A stretch of DNA of 64,000 bases. Source: Ruegeria sp. TM1040. Its GTDB lineage: Bacteria > Pseudomonadota > Alphaproteobacteria > Rhodobacterales > Rhodobacteraceae. The notes beneath the pieces were generated by a model, which ran no database searches, was not told the origin of the DNA, and was given only the letters and a program-made list of their open reading frames with translations. The position numbers and the translations under genes are program-made. Positions within the stretch are counted from its first letter, which is position 1. Every line of letters starts with the position of its first letter. The stretch covers positions 749,001 to 813,000 of the forward strand of contig NC_008043.1 of the NCBI RefSeq assembly GCF_000014065.1. Reading direction: 5' to 3'. Positions 51,506 to 60,904 of this stretch are shown piece after piece.

Positions 51506-52330
51506 TCAGCTGAGTTCGGTTGCCACACACCACCACTCTGGGTGCTCTGCGCCGATCTCATAGGCTGCAAAATGCGCCGCCTTCAACGTCGGGTAGATCG
51601 CAAAGCATGTCGATCCGGACCCCGACATTCGGGCCAGAAGCGCAGCGCGAGAGGCACGCAGATCACTCAGAACGCGCTCGATCAGGGGGGCCGCCGCGAT
51701 CGCTGCGGGTTCCAGATCGTTGCGCTGCGCTCCGAGCCATCCCGCACAATCCGCGACACCGTCAAAACGTGGGACCTCCGAGGGCATAGGGTCATTCTCA
51801 CGCGACGCAAGCCCGGAGAACACCGCCCCCGTGGGCACTTCAACGCCGGGGTTCACCAATAGCGCGGGCAGTTTGGGCAGCGGGATCGGAGTGATCTCCT
51901 CGCCGATCCCCTGCATCCGCGCGGCTGAGGCATGCATGCAGACCGGAACATCCGCCCCAAGCGACAAGGCCAAGGCTTTTGGCACAGTGTGTCCCTGCGA
52001 TCGAAATGCGTTCAAAACAGCACCCGCATCAGAAGAGCCGCCGCCGATACCCGCCCCATGAGGCAGAGATTTCTCCAGCCCGATATGCCCGCGCCAATCC
52101 GCGCCTTCGGCGGCGCGCCAGACCAGATTACGCGAGTCCTCCGGGACCCCGTCCGCAAAAAGCCCCGAAACAGAAAGCGAAAGCTCCTCAGCCGGGGACA
52201 GGCGCAATCGGTCGCCTATGCTTGCAAATGCAACCAGACTGTCCAGCAGGTGATACCCATCTGCGCGGCGCCCCGTCACATGCAGGGAAAGGTTTACCTT
52301 GGCCGGCGCAAAAACCTCAGTGATCGTCAT
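51506..52330 (-). CDS. ispE: 4-diphosphocytidyl-2-C-methyl-D-erythritol kinase
   Basis: A 274-residue GHMP kinase of the MEP isoprenoid pathway. FAPAKVNLSLHVTGRRADGYH is the N-terminus (in part: APAKVNLSLHVTGRR) and PHGAGIGGGSSDAGAVL the ATP loop. The ATG at 52330 overlaps the end of the TPR gene by 14 bases; the longer frame runs back through it. It is convergent with the polyprenyl synthase gene, both serving isoprenoids. Confidence 0.94.
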   Translation of the reverse strand: MTITEVFAPAKVNLSLHVTGRRADGYHLLDSLVAFASIGDRLRLSPAEELSLSVSGLFADGVPEDSRNLVWRAAEGADWRGHIGLEKSLPHGAGIGGGSSDAGAVLNAFRSQGHTVPKALALSLGADVPVCMHASAARMQGIGEEITPIPLPKLPALLVNPGVEVPTGAVFSGLASRENDPMPSEVPRFDGVADCAGWLGAQRNDLEPAAIAAAPLIERVLSDLRASRAALLARMSGSGSTCFAIYPTLKAAHFAAYEIGAEHPEWWCVATELS

Positions 52331-54035
52331 TCGCAACCTGAAGCGGTTCTGCCCCTTCTTCGGCCAGGACCACATCAAGCCCAACGTCGAGCTTGCGGCG
52401 AATGCGATCCGGGTTGGCCTCGGCGTCCTTATCCTCGGGCTCCACAAAGGAAAGCGCGCGCCGCCACTGGAACTCGGCCTCCAGCTTGCGCCCAACCGCC
52501 CAATAGACATCTCCGAGGTGATCGTTCACCACCGGATCCACGGGCATCAACTCGACTGCGCGTTCCATGTGACCGACGGCTTCGTCATAGCGGCCCATCC
52601 GGTAAAGAACCCATCCAAGGCTGTCGATGATATAGCCACTCTCGGGGCGCGCAGCGACGGCACGCTCGATCATGGAAAGTGCCTCGTCCAGTTTTTCCTG
52701 CCGCTCCACAAGGGAGTAGCCTAGGTAGTTCAGAACCTGGGGCTGGTCCGGGTCGATCTCAAGCGCGGCGCGAAAATCCGCCTCGGCCGCCTCCCAGTTC
52801 TTCAGACGTTCGTTACAGATGCCGCGCGCATAATAAAGGAACCAGCGGTTCGTTGTCTCATCGGGGCTCAGTTCGAGCGCGCGGGTATAGGCCTTTGCGG
52901 CTTCGGCATAGTTTTCCTGCTGCCGCATAAGGTCGCCCAGATCGATATAGACCGCGACATGCTGCGGGAAATCGCGCGCCAGTTGTTCCAGCACTTCGGC
53001 GGCGGCCTGCGGATTGGCCGATCGCCGCAGCGCCTCGGCACGACCAAGCTCGGCAGCATGGAAATCAGGGTGATCACGCGGCACCTGCTTGTAGGTGGCG
53101 ATCGACAGTTCGTAACGACCCATTTGATCCAGAAGCCCCGCGCTCAGAAGCACGGCATCCACATGGCCGGGGCTGAGTTTTGCGGCCATGCGTGCATACA
53201 TCAGCACATAGTCACTCGCTGCCTCGCCCGAAAGCGCCTGACCAAGGCTGTAGAACACCTCTGCCATGCCATCGCGTGCGGTCGGGGTAATCGAGAACCG
53301 TAAGGTCTCTCCCATGGCGAGTTGATCTGCAAACTCCGTAAGCGCAGGGTCGAAGCCTTCGCCAAAGCTGTCGACCAGCACCTCAAGCGCCTGATCGTTG
53401 CGCCCGAGTTGTGACAGGACCTGTATCCGCGCGATTGCAGCCCGGCGCGAGGACCTGCCTAGCTGGCCCTCATTGGCGGCAAACAGTTGGTCTGCGCCCT
53501 CGTAATCTCCGACCGATGCAAGCGCCAAGGCCTTGTGGTACAAAGCAAAAAAGCGCAGCCCGTCCTGTTGTGCCACGGCGTCGAACTGGTCGAGTGCCTG
53601 CGAGACCGCGCCTTTGCCCATATAGGCCCAAGCATCCAGCAGCCCGTCGACCAGCGGGCTGATTTCAAACTGTTCGGAATCGCGTGCAAGCAGGGCGTCA
53701 TAGTTTTCCTGCAGTGCAAGATTGCCTGCCATGACGATATTGGCGACCTGACTGCTCACACCTGCCTGCCACATCCGCTCTGCCACCGGCAACGCGGATT
53801 CGACCTCTCCAAGCGCAAGCTGCGCATAAACGAGGTTCTCCATCAGGGTGATGTTCTGCGGATCGCGCACCAGTGCACGCGTGTAATATTTGGCGGAGGC
53901 GGCAAAGTCGCTTTCATAGGTCGCGGCCCGTCCAGCGAGATACGCGCCCGCCAGCCCATCCGCCACCGCCATCGGCCCGGTGGTCAGCAAAAGCGCGGCT
54001 GCGCAGGTCAAAGAACGGAGATAGGATACGGGCAC
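52317..54035 (-). CDS. Secreted tetratricopeptide-repeat protein
   Basis: A 572-residue protein with a signal peptide (SYLRSLTCAAALLLTTGPMAVA) and about ten TPR units, best seen at the C-terminal half (DLMRQQENYAEAAKAYTRAL, then NYLGYSLVERQEKLDEALSM and the GWVLYRMGRYDEAVGHMERA unit). It starts with GTG at 54035 behind GGGGAGG. Its 3' end overlaps ispE by 14 bases. A periplasmic scaffold role is likely; no partner is known. Confidence 0.88.
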   Translation of the reverse strand: MPVSYLRSLTCAAALLLTTGPMAVADGLAGAYLAGRAATYESDFAASAKYYTRALVRDPQNITLMENLVYAQLALGEVESALPVAERMWQAGVSSQVANIVMAGNLALQENYDALLARDSEQFEISPLVDGLLDAWAYMGKGAVSQALDQFDAVAQQDGLRFFALYHKALALASVGDYEGADQLFAANEGQLGRSSRRAAIARIQVLSQLGRNDQALEVLVDSFGEGFDPALTEFADQLAMGETLRFSITPTARDGMAEVFYSLGQALSGEAASDYVLMYARMAAKLSPGHVDAVLLSAGLLDQMGRYELSIATYKQVPRDHPDFHAAELGRAEALRRSANPQAAAEVLEQLARDFPQHVAVYIDLGDLMRQQENYAEAAKAYTRALELSPDETTNRWFLYYARGICNERLKNWEAAEADFRAALEIDPDQPQVLNYLGYSLVERQEKLDEALSMIERAVAARPESGYIIDSLGWVLYRMGRYDEAVGHMERAVELMPVDPVVNDHLGDVYWAVGRKLEAEFQWRRALSFVEPEDKDAEANPDRIRRKLDVGLDVVLAEEGAEPLQVANDDH

Positions 54036-54104
54036 GAATGGGCCTCCCCAGCAGGATCACAACACATCTGAACAGGAGCGTAGACGCCAGTCCCGAGATG
54101 CGCA

Positions 54105-54130
54105 ATGGGGCGACCCTCAGGCCGCCCCAT
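54105..54130 (-). terminator. Hairpin after etfqo
   Basis: ATGGGGCG and CGCCCCAT pair around a 10-base loop, 30 bases past the ETF-QO stop. No T-run is seen. Confidence 0.5.
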
Positions 54131-54159
54131 CAAAGTGATCACTGATTGCAAATCCGCTG

Positions 54160-55809
54160 TTACATGTTGGGATAATTCGGTCCGTCACCGCCCTGCGGCG
54201 TGGTCCAAGTGATATTCTGGCTTGGGTCCTTGATGTCGCAGGTCTTGCAATGGACACAGTTCTGGAAGTTCACGACAAACTCTGGCTTACCGTCTTTTTC
54301 CACGACCTCATAAACACCTGCCGGGCAGTAGCGCTGCGCAGGTTCGTCATATTTCGGCAGATTGACCGAAATCGGCGTGTCCTTGTTCCCCAGACGCAGA
54401 TGGCAGGGCTGGCTTTCTTCGTGGTTGGTCGCCGCAAAGGACACGTTGGTCAGGCGATCAAAAGACAGCACGCCATCGGGCTTGGGATAGTCGATGGGTT
54501 TGTGGTTCTCCGCGGGCTCGGTTGCCTCCGCGTCATTCTTGCCATGCCCCAGCGTGCCAAACAGCGACAGTCCAAAGAGGTTGTTGGTCCACATGTCCAG
54601 ACCACCCAGCGCGAGCGACGCTGTGAGACCCCATTTGGACCACATCGGTTTGACGTTGCGGACCATCTTCAAATCCTTGCCGATGGGGCCGTCGCGCACG
54701 TCTGCCTCGTAGCCGGTCAGCTCATCGGACTGACGGCCTGCCTTGATCGCCTCAAAGGCAGCTTCGGCGGCCGCTTTGCCCGAGAGCATCGCGTTATGGT
54801 TGCCCTTGATGCGCGGCACGTTGACCATGCCCGCGGAACAGCCCAGAAGCGCGCCCCCCGGGAAGGTCAGTTTCGGCATCGACTGATAGCCGCCCTCGGT
54901 GATTGCGCGTGCGCCATAAGCGACGCGTTTGCCGCCTTTCAAAAGCTCCGCCACCATCGGGTGATGCTTGAAGCGCTGGAACTCCATGTACGGATAGAGA
55001 TGCGGGTTCTTGTAGTTCAGGTGAACCACAAATCCCACATAAACCTGATTGTTATCAAGGTGATAGATGAAAGAGCCACCGCCTGCGTTGGAATTCAGCG
55101 GCCAGCCCATTGTGTGGGTGACAGAGCCTTCCTTGTGCTTGGCGGGATCAATCTCCCAGATTTCTTTCATACCGACGCCGTATTTCTGCGGCTCCTTGCC
55201 GTCAGAGAGACCGTATTTGGCGATGACTTCTTTCGACAGCGAGCCGCGCACGCCCTCGGAGAGGAAGACGTATTTGCCGTGCAATTCCATGCCCGGCTCT
55301 GTGTTGGGCCCGTAAGAGCCGTCTTCCTCAAGACCAAAGACGCCCGCGACGACGCCCTTGACCTCGCCGTTGTCGCCATAGACCAGCTCGGAGCAGGCCA
55401 TGCCGGGGAAGATCTCAACGCCCAGTTCCTCGGCCTGTTCCGCCATCCAGCGGCAGACATTGCCCATGGAGACGATGTAGTTGCCGTGGTTGTTCATGAG
55501 TGGCGGCATTGGTGCGTTTGGAATACGGATTTCGCCCGCTTCGCCAAGCATGTAGAAATTGTCGTCCTTGACCGGCACGTTGAGCGGCGCGCCCTTGTCT
55601 TTCCAGTCAGGCATCAGGGCATCAAGGCCGCAGGGGTCAAGCACCGCGCCCGACAGGATATGCGCTCCCACTTCGGAGCCCTTCTCCAGAACCACAACCT
55701 GAAGGTCGGCATCCAGTTGCTTCAGGCGGATCGCGGCCGAAAGACCGGCGGGACCGGCCCCGACGATCACAACGTCGTATTCCATTGCTTCGCGTTCAAT
55801 CTCGGCCAT
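54160..55809 (-). CDS. Electron transfer flavoprotein-ubiquinone oxidoreductase
   Basis: A 549-residue membrane-associated flavoprotein passing electrons from ETF (acyl-CoA and amine dehydrogenases) to ubiquinone. FAD binding is at VVIVGAGPAGLSAAI; the C-terminal [4Fe-4S] site uses CPAGVYE and NCVHCKTCDIKDPSQN. AAGGAG precedes the ATG at 55809. A palindrome, CCTACGTAGG, lies about 140 bases upstream. The gene is not next to etfAB. Confidence 0.96.
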   Translation of the reverse strand: MAEIEREAMEYDVVIVGAGPAGLSAAIRLKQLDADLQVVVLEKGSEVGAHILSGAVLDPCGLDALMPDWKDKGAPLNVPVKDDNFYMLGEAGEIRIPNAPMPPLMNNHGNYIVSMGNVCRWMAEQAEELGVEIFPGMACSELVYGDNGEVKGVVAGVFGLEEDGSYGPNTEPGMELHGKYVFLSEGVRGSLSKEVIAKYGLSDGKEPQKYGVGMKEIWEIDPAKHKEGSVTHTMGWPLNSNAGGGSFIYHLDNNQVYVGFVVHLNYKNPHLYPYMEFQRFKHHPMVAELLKGGKRVAYGARAITEGGYQSMPKLTFPGGALLGCSAGMVNVPRIKGNHNAMLSGKAAAEAAFEAIKAGRQSDELTGYEADVRDGPIGKDLKMVRNVKPMWSKWGLTASLALGGLDMWTNNLFGLSLFGTLGHGKNDAEATEPAENHKPIDYPKPDGVLSFDRLTNVSFAATNHEESQPCHLRLGNKDTPISVNLPKYDEPAQRYCPAGVYEVVEKDGKPEFVVNFQNCVHCKTCDIKDPSQNITWTTPQGGDGPNYPNM

Positions 55810-55948
55810 TCGAGGTGCTCCTTGGCTGTCGTGCGGACCCGCGCATCTGGTCCTTGGCTGGTTGGCGCATCATGAGTGCGCTGTCATTCGGGCGCAACAT
55901 TCTTGCGCGGTTGCTTAGCTGGTGCAGCATGGACAGGTCAATCCATAC

Positions 55949-55958
55949 CCTACGTAGG
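55949..55958. promoter_or_regulatory. CCTACGTAGG palindrome upstream of ETF-QO
   Basis: A perfect 10-base palindrome inside ACCCTACGTAGGTT. Its position fits an operator for a TetR-type or similar regulator, but no regulator is identified. Confidence 0.4.
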
Positions 55959-56044
55959 TTCTCTGACAGACCCCGAAACATGCCGTATCGCGCGCCGGTT
56001 TTCGTCACCCAAGACGCAAATAACGGCGTTTATCGACAGGAGTG

Positions 56045-56500
56045 TCAAGTTTTTGGCCGATCCCCCATCAGATAGCGGGGCCCCTGACCATTTTTTGCGG
56101 CGCGGTCGTCAGCATTGTAGAGTGCGCAGGTCGGCAGCGACAGGCAACCACAGCCAATGCATCCGTCGAGATCGTCGCGCAGCTTCTCGAGCATCGCGAT
56201 TCGCGCATCCAGGTGGGTGCGAAACCCCTCCGACAAGCGTGACCAGTCTTCCTTGGTGGGGGGGCGTTTATTGGGCAGGCTTTGCAGCTGTTCGCGAATC
56301 TCGGGCAAGGTGAAGCCAAACTTCTGCGCAATCAGGATGAAGCTCAGTCGCCGGATGTCAGCGCGATGAAAGCGGCGCTGTCCGCCCGCATTGCGCCACG
56401 GCTCCAAGAGACCTTGTGTTTCGTAGTAGCGTATCGCCGAAACCGCGAGGCCTGTGCGTTCCGCAAGGTACCCGATCGACAATCCGTGTGATGCTGGCAT
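56045..56500 (-). CDS. soxR: Redox-sensitive MerR-family regulator SoxR
   Basis: A 151-residue MerR regulator. The winged helix is IGYLAERTGLAVSAIRYYE and the [2Fe-2S] cluster uses cysteines 114, 117, 119 and 125 in CIGCGCLSLPTC, the same spacing as E. coli SoxR. The ATG at 56500 gives the standard length. It is divergent from a VOC gene; a dyad (56578-56597) in the gap may be its site. In most non-enteric bacteria SoxR activates efflux or small redox genes instead of soxS. Confidence 0.94.
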   Translation of the reverse strand: MPASHGLSIGYLAERTGLAVSAIRYYETQGLLEPWRNAGGQRRFHRADIRRLSFILIAQKFGFTLPEIREQLQSLPNKRPPTKEDWSRLSEGFRTHLDARIAMLEKLRDDLDGCIGCGCLSLPTCALYNADDRAAKNGQGPRYLMGDRPKT

Positions 56501-56577
56501 GCGGTGGTCCTCTTCTGGTGGGAGAGTTGCACAGGAGATTTCTGCACTACGGGAAAATCTCGCGGCTCTGAAAAAAC

Positions 56578-56597
56578 ACCTTGAGCTAAAGTTAGGT
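56578..56597 (+). promoter_or_regulatory. MerR/SoxR-type dyad before the VOC gene
   Basis: ACCTTGAGCTAAAGTTAGGT has ACCT/AGGT ends and a TTGAGC that could be a -35, with a weak -10 (TTATCA) 18 bases on, the long spacing typical of MerR-activated promoters. It lies between soxR and the VOC gene. Confidence 0.45.
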
Positions 56598-56645
56598 TTA
56601 GAAATTATCACCGAAGGAGGCAAGACAAAAGAAGGAGCCTCAGCG

Positions 56646-57026
56646 ATGTCAGCCACGCTCGAACACGCAAACATCTGTGTTACCGATCCACATAAGACCG
56701 CCGCCTGGATGGAAAAAGTCTTTGGTTGGCGAATCCGCTGGCAGGGTCCCGCCATTGGCGGGGGCTATTCCGTGCATGTGGGCTCGGATAACAGCTATCT
56801 CGCGCTTTATGCCCCGCCTGAGGATCTCGGCGAGGCGCCCGCACGGTATTCCGCGAAGGGGGGGCTCAACCATCTTGCGGTGGTGGTTGCGGACCTCGAC
56901 GCGGCGGAACAAGCCGTTTCAGACGCAGGTTACACCCCGAGAAGCCATGCAAATTACGAACCTGGCCGACGCTTCTATTTTGAGGACGAAGAGGGCGTGG
57001 AATATGAGCTTGTTCAATATGATTGA
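56646..57026 (+). CDS. VOC-superfamily protein (glyoxalase/bleomycin-resistance fold)
   Basis: A 126-residue single VOC-fold protein. LEHANICVTDPHKTAAWMEK opens the fold with the first metal histidine, and GLNHLAVVVADLDAAEQAV and the final EEGVEYELVQYD (metal glutamate) are consistent with a metal-dependent enzyme. Substrate unknown. The ATG at 56646 is used. It is transcribed away from soxR and may be a SoxR target. Confidence 0.87.
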   Translation: MSATLEHANICVTDPHKTAAWMEKVFGWRIRWQGPAIGGGYSVHVGSDNSYLALYAPPEDLGEAPARYSAKGGLNHLAVVVADLDAAEQAVSDAGYTPRSHANYEPGRRFYFEDEEGVEYELVQYD

Positions 57027-57255
57027 TGCGCTGTTTTTCGCGACCTATGGCCCGCGTGGGCTTGGTGCCTATGGTCTGTTTGGTCACCACTGGCGCTCCC
57101 GGGCGCGCGCGCCGCGCCTGCCATCATCCCTGCCGGAACGTGCCTCGCAAGGCCGTTAAACCCAAGTCCGCGACAGCAAAACCCTGCACAACCTGAGACG
57201 CCCCCCCTTGCAATTGCGTCCGCGATTGGGTCAGGTATTTGCCAACACGACGGCT

Positions 57256-57282
57256 CGCCCCGCTGCTCTTCGCGGCGGGGCG
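57256..57282 (+). other. Hairpin in the greA leader
   Basis: CGCCCCGC and GCGGGGCG pair around an 11-base loop, about 57 bases before the greA start. Possibly the terminator of the VOC gene or a greA leader structure; there is no T-run. Confidence 0.45.
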
Positions 57283-57338
57283 GCGGCGTTCATGAGCATG
57301 TGACAACAAAAGAACGAACCACGAAAGCGGACAAGACC

Positions 57339-57809
57339 ATGGACAAGATCCCGATGACGCCGCAGGGCTTTCACGCCCTCGAAGCAGAACTGAAGAACCT
57401 CAAAAGCGTGGAGCGCCCGGCGATCATTCAGGCCATCGCCGAAGCCCGCGAGTTGGGCGATCTGTCGGAAAACGCAGAATATCACTCTGCGCGTGAGAAG
57501 CAGTCCTTCATCGAAGGCCGCATCAAGGAGCTCGAGGGCGTCTTGTCTCTGGCCGATGTTATCGATCCGTCAAAGCTCTCCGGTGCGATCAAATTCGGCG
57601 CCAAGGTCACCGTGGTCGACGAAGACACCGATGAAGAGAAAACCTGGCAGATCGTTGGCGAACACGAGGCGAATATCGAAGCGGGTCTTTTGAATGTGAA
57701 ATCTCCGATTGCACGCGCCTTGATCGGCAAGGAAGAAGGCGACAGTGTAGAAGTGCGCACGCCCGGTGGTGATCGCTCCTACGAAATTCTGGACATCACT
57801 TACGGTTAA
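57339..57809 (+). CDS. greA: Transcription elongation factor GreA
   Basis: A 156-residue factor that restarts backtracked RNA polymerase. The N-terminal coiled coil carries [20 protein letters not shown], with the acidic tip residues, and the C-terminal FKBP-like domain ends [11 protein letters not shown]. The ATG at 57339 ([14 protein letters not shown]) fits the family; the upstream in-frame start at 57300 is not needed. It precedes a membrane protein gene by 36 bases. Confidence 0.96.
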   Translation: MDKIPMTPQGFHALEAELKNLKSVERPAIIQAIAEARELGDLSENAEYHSAREKQSFIEGRIKELEGVLSLADVIDPSKLSGAIKFGAKVTVVDEDTDEEKTWQIVGEHEANIEAGLLNVKSPIARALIGKEEGDSVEVRTPGGDRSYEILDITYG

Positions 57810-57845
57810 GTAGAAACGCCGCTGCGCGGGACGGACAGGCAAAGC

Positions 57846-58877
57846 ATGACCAGTGAACGCAGTCCAAACGAACAGACCAAGGCACCGCGGCAGTCCGATC
57901 TGAGACTGCCTGAGCTTGAGAGTGGTTCGCGCCCCTCCCTCGGCCTCGCCGAAGCGATCGCTCTTGTGCTTGGGGTCTTGTGGGCTCTGGTCGTGGTGGC
58001 CGTCTACGTGCTGGCGCCGGATATGGCGCTGTCGACAGAATGGAACGCCCCCCTCGTGCGAATTCTGGCGGTGATGCTGCCGGTGCTGATGCTGCTGGTG
58101 GCGGCCATTGCTCTGCGCTCTGCCCGTATCATGCGCGAGGAAACAGAGCGCCTGCATGCGGCGATTTCGAGCCTCCGGCACATGTATCTTGCCCACACGC
58201 AGGCCGCTGCGGTGGTGTCAGAGCCTTCGGTCGCCAAAAAGCTCGACGAAATTGCGGAAACCGCGCGCAAAACGGAAACCGTGCTTGCCACGTTCCAATC
58301 CTCTCGCGCCACGCCAACACGCCTTGCGATTCCATCCAAAGCGATGGAGGCCGTGGCCGAGCAGGGCTCGTTCGAACTGGGCACCTCCGCAGAGGAAATT
58401 TCGCCGCCGCTCTCCAACGATCACTTCATCCGCGCGTTGAATTTTCCCGATTCGGCAGAGGACGAAGAGGGATTTGTCTCGCTGCGTCTGGCGCTCAAGG
58501 ATCGTCACGCGGCCCAGGTGATACAGGCTGCGCAAGATGTGCTGACGCTGCTCAGTCAGGAAGGCATCTACATGGATGATCTGCGCCCTGACCGCGCCCG
58601 CCCAGATGTCTGGCGTCAGTTCGCCCATGGTGCGCGTGGCCGGTCGGTGGCGGCGCTTGGGGGTGTTCGGGATCGCTCGTCGCTGGCGCTCTCCTCGGCG
58701 CGCATGAAACAGGATCCGCTGTTTCGCGAGAGCGCCCATCACTTCTTGCGCCGGTTCGATCAGATTTTCACCCGTTTTGAGCAAGACGCTTCGGATGCGG
58801 AGATTTCCGCCCTGAGCGACACCCGCACGGCCCGCGCTTTCATGCTGTTGGGGCGTGTTGCCGGGACCTTCGACTGA
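57846..58877 (+). CDS. Two-segment membrane protein of unknown function
   Basis: A 343-residue protein with two membrane segments (about residues 34-56 and 72-90) and a long cytoplasmic C-terminal part. The coiled region REETERLHAAISSLRHMYLA follows the second segment. A similar gene lies after greA in other Rhodobacterales from memory; no function is established. Its stop lies 18 bases before the GNAT gene. Confidence 0.75.
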   Translation: MTSERSPNEQTKAPRQSDLRLPELESGSRPSLGLAEAIALVLGVLWALVVVAVYVLAPDMALSTEWNAPLVRILAVMLPVLMLLVAAIALRSARIMREETERLHAAISSLRHMYLAHTQAAAVVSEPSVAKKLDEIAETARKTETVLATFQSSRATPTRLAIPSKAMEAVAEQGSFELGTSAEEISPPLSNDHFIRALNFPDSAEDEEGFVSLRLALKDRHAAQVIQAAQDVLTLLSQEGIYMDDLRPDRARPDVWRQFAHGARGRSVAALGGVRDRSSLALSSARMKQDPLFRESAHHFLRRFDQIFTRFEQDASDAEISALSDTRTARAFMLLGRVAGTFD

Positions 58878-58895
58878 TCTGCTGGGGTAGTGCGC

Positions 58896-59414
58896 GTGAA
58901 CATAGCGCTACGCCCAGCCCGCCCAGAGGATGCCTCCAGTCTGGCAGCCCTCTCGGTAGAGGTCTGGGTCGGGACCTACCTGCGCCAGGGCATCACAGCG
59001 CATTTTGCAGACTATGTGCTCTCGGAGTTTACGCCTGCCCGAATGGAGGCATTGATCCACGCGCCGGATCAAAACATCATCGTCTCGCAGAACGAGGATG
59101 GGATCGATGGCTACATCCGGGTGTCGCACCGCTGCCCGGACCCGCTGGCGGGCGGCCACCAGACCGAGGTCGCCACGTTATACGTGCAACCTCGTCATCA
59201 GGGTAAAGGCCTTGGCCGCGCGTTGTTGTTGGCAGGCCTGCAGGCCGCGCATGAGGCGGGAGCGACTTCGATCTGGCTCACCACCAACTCTGAGAATGCG
59301 CCCGCCATCGCCTTCTACCTTGCTCAAGGCTTTGAACGGATCGGCATCACACAGTTTCGCATTGAGGATCAGGCCTATCAAAACGACGTTTTTGCACGGG
59401 TGCTAGACCACTGA
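58896..59414 (+). CDS. GNAT-family acetyltransferase
   Basis: A 172-residue GNAT protein. Motif A (acetyl-CoA binding) is LYVQPRHQGKGLGRALL, with a terminal NAPAIAFYLAQGFERIG. The GTG at 58896 is preferred because GGGG lies eight bases before it; the GTG at 58890 has its site too close. Substrate unknown. A perfect hairpin terminator follows at 59555. Confidence 0.82.
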   Translation: MNIALRPARPEDASSLAALSVEVWVGTYLRQGITAHFADYVLSEFTPARMEALIHAPDQNIIVSQNEDGIDGYIRVSHRCPDPLAGGHQTEVATLYVQPRHQGKGLGRALLLAGLQAAHEAGATSIWLTTNSENAPAIAFYLAQGFERIGITQFRIEDQAYQNDVFARVLDH

Positions 59415-59554
59415 TGACGTCTGGCGAGGCCTGAAGTTCGGAGAATTTCCCGCCCGTCACACCTGCATGATAACTTCACCCGTTCCCATTGGACGCAGCA
59501 GCCTTTGGGAGAGGCCCGCGTTTTATCACCTTGGTTGTGGTTCAAATACGACCA

Positions 59555-59577
59555 CAGCGCGCCCGTAGGGCGCGCTG
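59555..59577. terminator. Terminator hairpin between convergent GNAT and moeA genes
   Basis: CAGCGCGCCC and GGGCGCGCTG form a perfect 10-base stem with a GTA loop. It can serve both convergent genes, although no T-run is present. Confidence 0.65.
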
Positions 59578-59644
59578 CCGGGCCCAAACGGGGGTGGTGG
59601 CATTTGTGATGCTGCCGCGCTCGGCGGGAGGGCCACCCCGGCTG

Positions 59645-60904
59645 TTAGCTCATGCCAAAGCTGGCGAAGGGAATAAATCGCACAGGATCTCCCGGCGCGA
59701 CATCCATCGCCCCATCAGGCAACTCTACCAGCCCCTCGGCCCAGCTGAGGCCCGAAATCCGGCCTGAGCCTTCGGATTTGAACACCTCCGCACATCCCGA
59801 CCGCATGCGCGCGCGCAGGTATTCTCGCCGCCCCGGTTTCTTTCGCTTGGAGAACGCGGCTGGCACCTCAAATCCTTGCGGCTCAGACCAGCCCGCCCCC
59901 GCCAGAAGGCCCATCGCGGGGCGTGCAAAGACAAGCGTACAGACCAAGGCGGCAACAGGGTTGCCCGGCAGGCCAAAGACGGGCGTGCCCTGCCACATCC
60001 CAAGCGCCAGTGGACGTCCCGGTTTCAGGGCAATGCGCCATTCCTGCATGGCGCCAGATTCGCGCAGAAGGGCCGAGACATGATCCTCGTCCCCCGCGGA
60101 CGCGCCGCCACTGGTCAGAATCACATCCGCCTGTGCAGCCGCCTGATCCAGCGCTGCTGCGAGCGCTGCGCGATCATCCTGGATGCGCCCCATGTCGACC
60201 GTGGCAAATCCAAACTGCTGCATCAGCGCCAACAGCATCGGACGGTTGGCGTCATAAATTTGCCCGTCTCGCGCGGCCTGCCCCGGCTCGACCAGTTCAT
60301 CGCCGGTGGAAATCACCGCGACTCTCAGGCGCTGGCGCACCACCAGACTGTTAAGCCCCGTTGCAGATGTCAGCGCGAGATCCGCAGGCGTCAGGACGCG
60401 CCCCCTGCGCAATATCACCTCGCCAGCGTTCACATCTTCGCCCGCTTTGCGCGTATTGGCCCCCTGCTTGAGCGGTCCGTTGAAGGCGATCGACTGACCA
60501 TCGGTGCGAACGTCTTCTTCCAACACGACGGTATCAACACCTTCGGGGAGTGCCGCACCCGTTAGAATTCGGAGGGCATGCCCTTGAGGCACAGTTCCTC
60601 CATAGGGCACCCCGGCTGCGGCGCGCCCCTCCTGAAGGGGTAGCACCTGCGCCCCCTCCGGGCGTCCACCCGAAAATCCATACCCATCAACCGCCGTGTT
60701 GGGTTGCGGTGGGTTGGACCTGAGCGCCACGGCATCCTCGGCCAGCACCCGACCAAGCGCCTCGGAGAGCGACACGGTGTCCGCCGACGTCACCGGCCCA
60801 AGGCGCTCTTGCAGCAGGGCAAGAGCCTGATCCACCGGGGTCCAATCCACCCCTTGCGGCAAGGCAAAACAGTCATTGCTGAGGGGCGGCGGGGTCAGGG
60901 TCAT
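59645..60904 (-). CDS. moeA: Molybdopterin molybdotransferase MoeA
   Basis: A 419-residue enzyme inserting molybdate into adenylylated molybdopterin. The N-terminal domain includes PPQPNTAVDGYGF (PPFDxSAMDGYA-like) and the catalytic domain has ILTSGGASAGDEDHV with GLPGNPVAALV. It starts in the stop of the DUF429-like gene (ATGA, 60901-60904) and ends the Mo-cofactor operon. Confidence 0.94.
   Translation of the reverse strand: MTLTPPPLSNDCFALPQGVDWTPVDQALALLQERLGPVTSADTVSLSEALGRVLAEDAVALRSNPPQPNTAVDGYGFSGGRPEGAQVLPLQEGRAAAGVPYGGTVPQGHALRILTGAALPEGVDTVVLEEDVRTDGQSIAFNGPLKQGANTRKAGEDVNAGEVILRRGRVLTPADLALTSATGLNSLVVRQRLRVAVISTGDELVEPGQAARDGQIYDANRPMLLALMQQFGFATVDMGRIQDDRAALAAALDQAAAQADVILTSGGASAGDEDHVSALLRESGAMQEWRIALKPGRPLALGMWQGTPVFGLPGNPVAALVCTLVFARPAMGLLAGAGWSEPQGFEVPAAFSKRKKPGRREYLRARMRSGCAEVFKSEGSGRISGLSWAEGLVELPDGAMDVAPGDPVRFIPFASFGMS

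Noticed and set aside
54250-55875. 541-codon open frame opposite ETF-QO
   Set aside because: Fully antisense to a well-conserved enzyme gene, with no independent ribosome site or recognisable domain.
57019-57159. 46-codon frame after the VOC gene ([14 protein letters not shown]...)
   Set aside because: It overlaps the VOC stop by eight bases and lacks a ribosome site; the tail is Arg/Ala/Pro-rich GC filler. Possible but not supportable.
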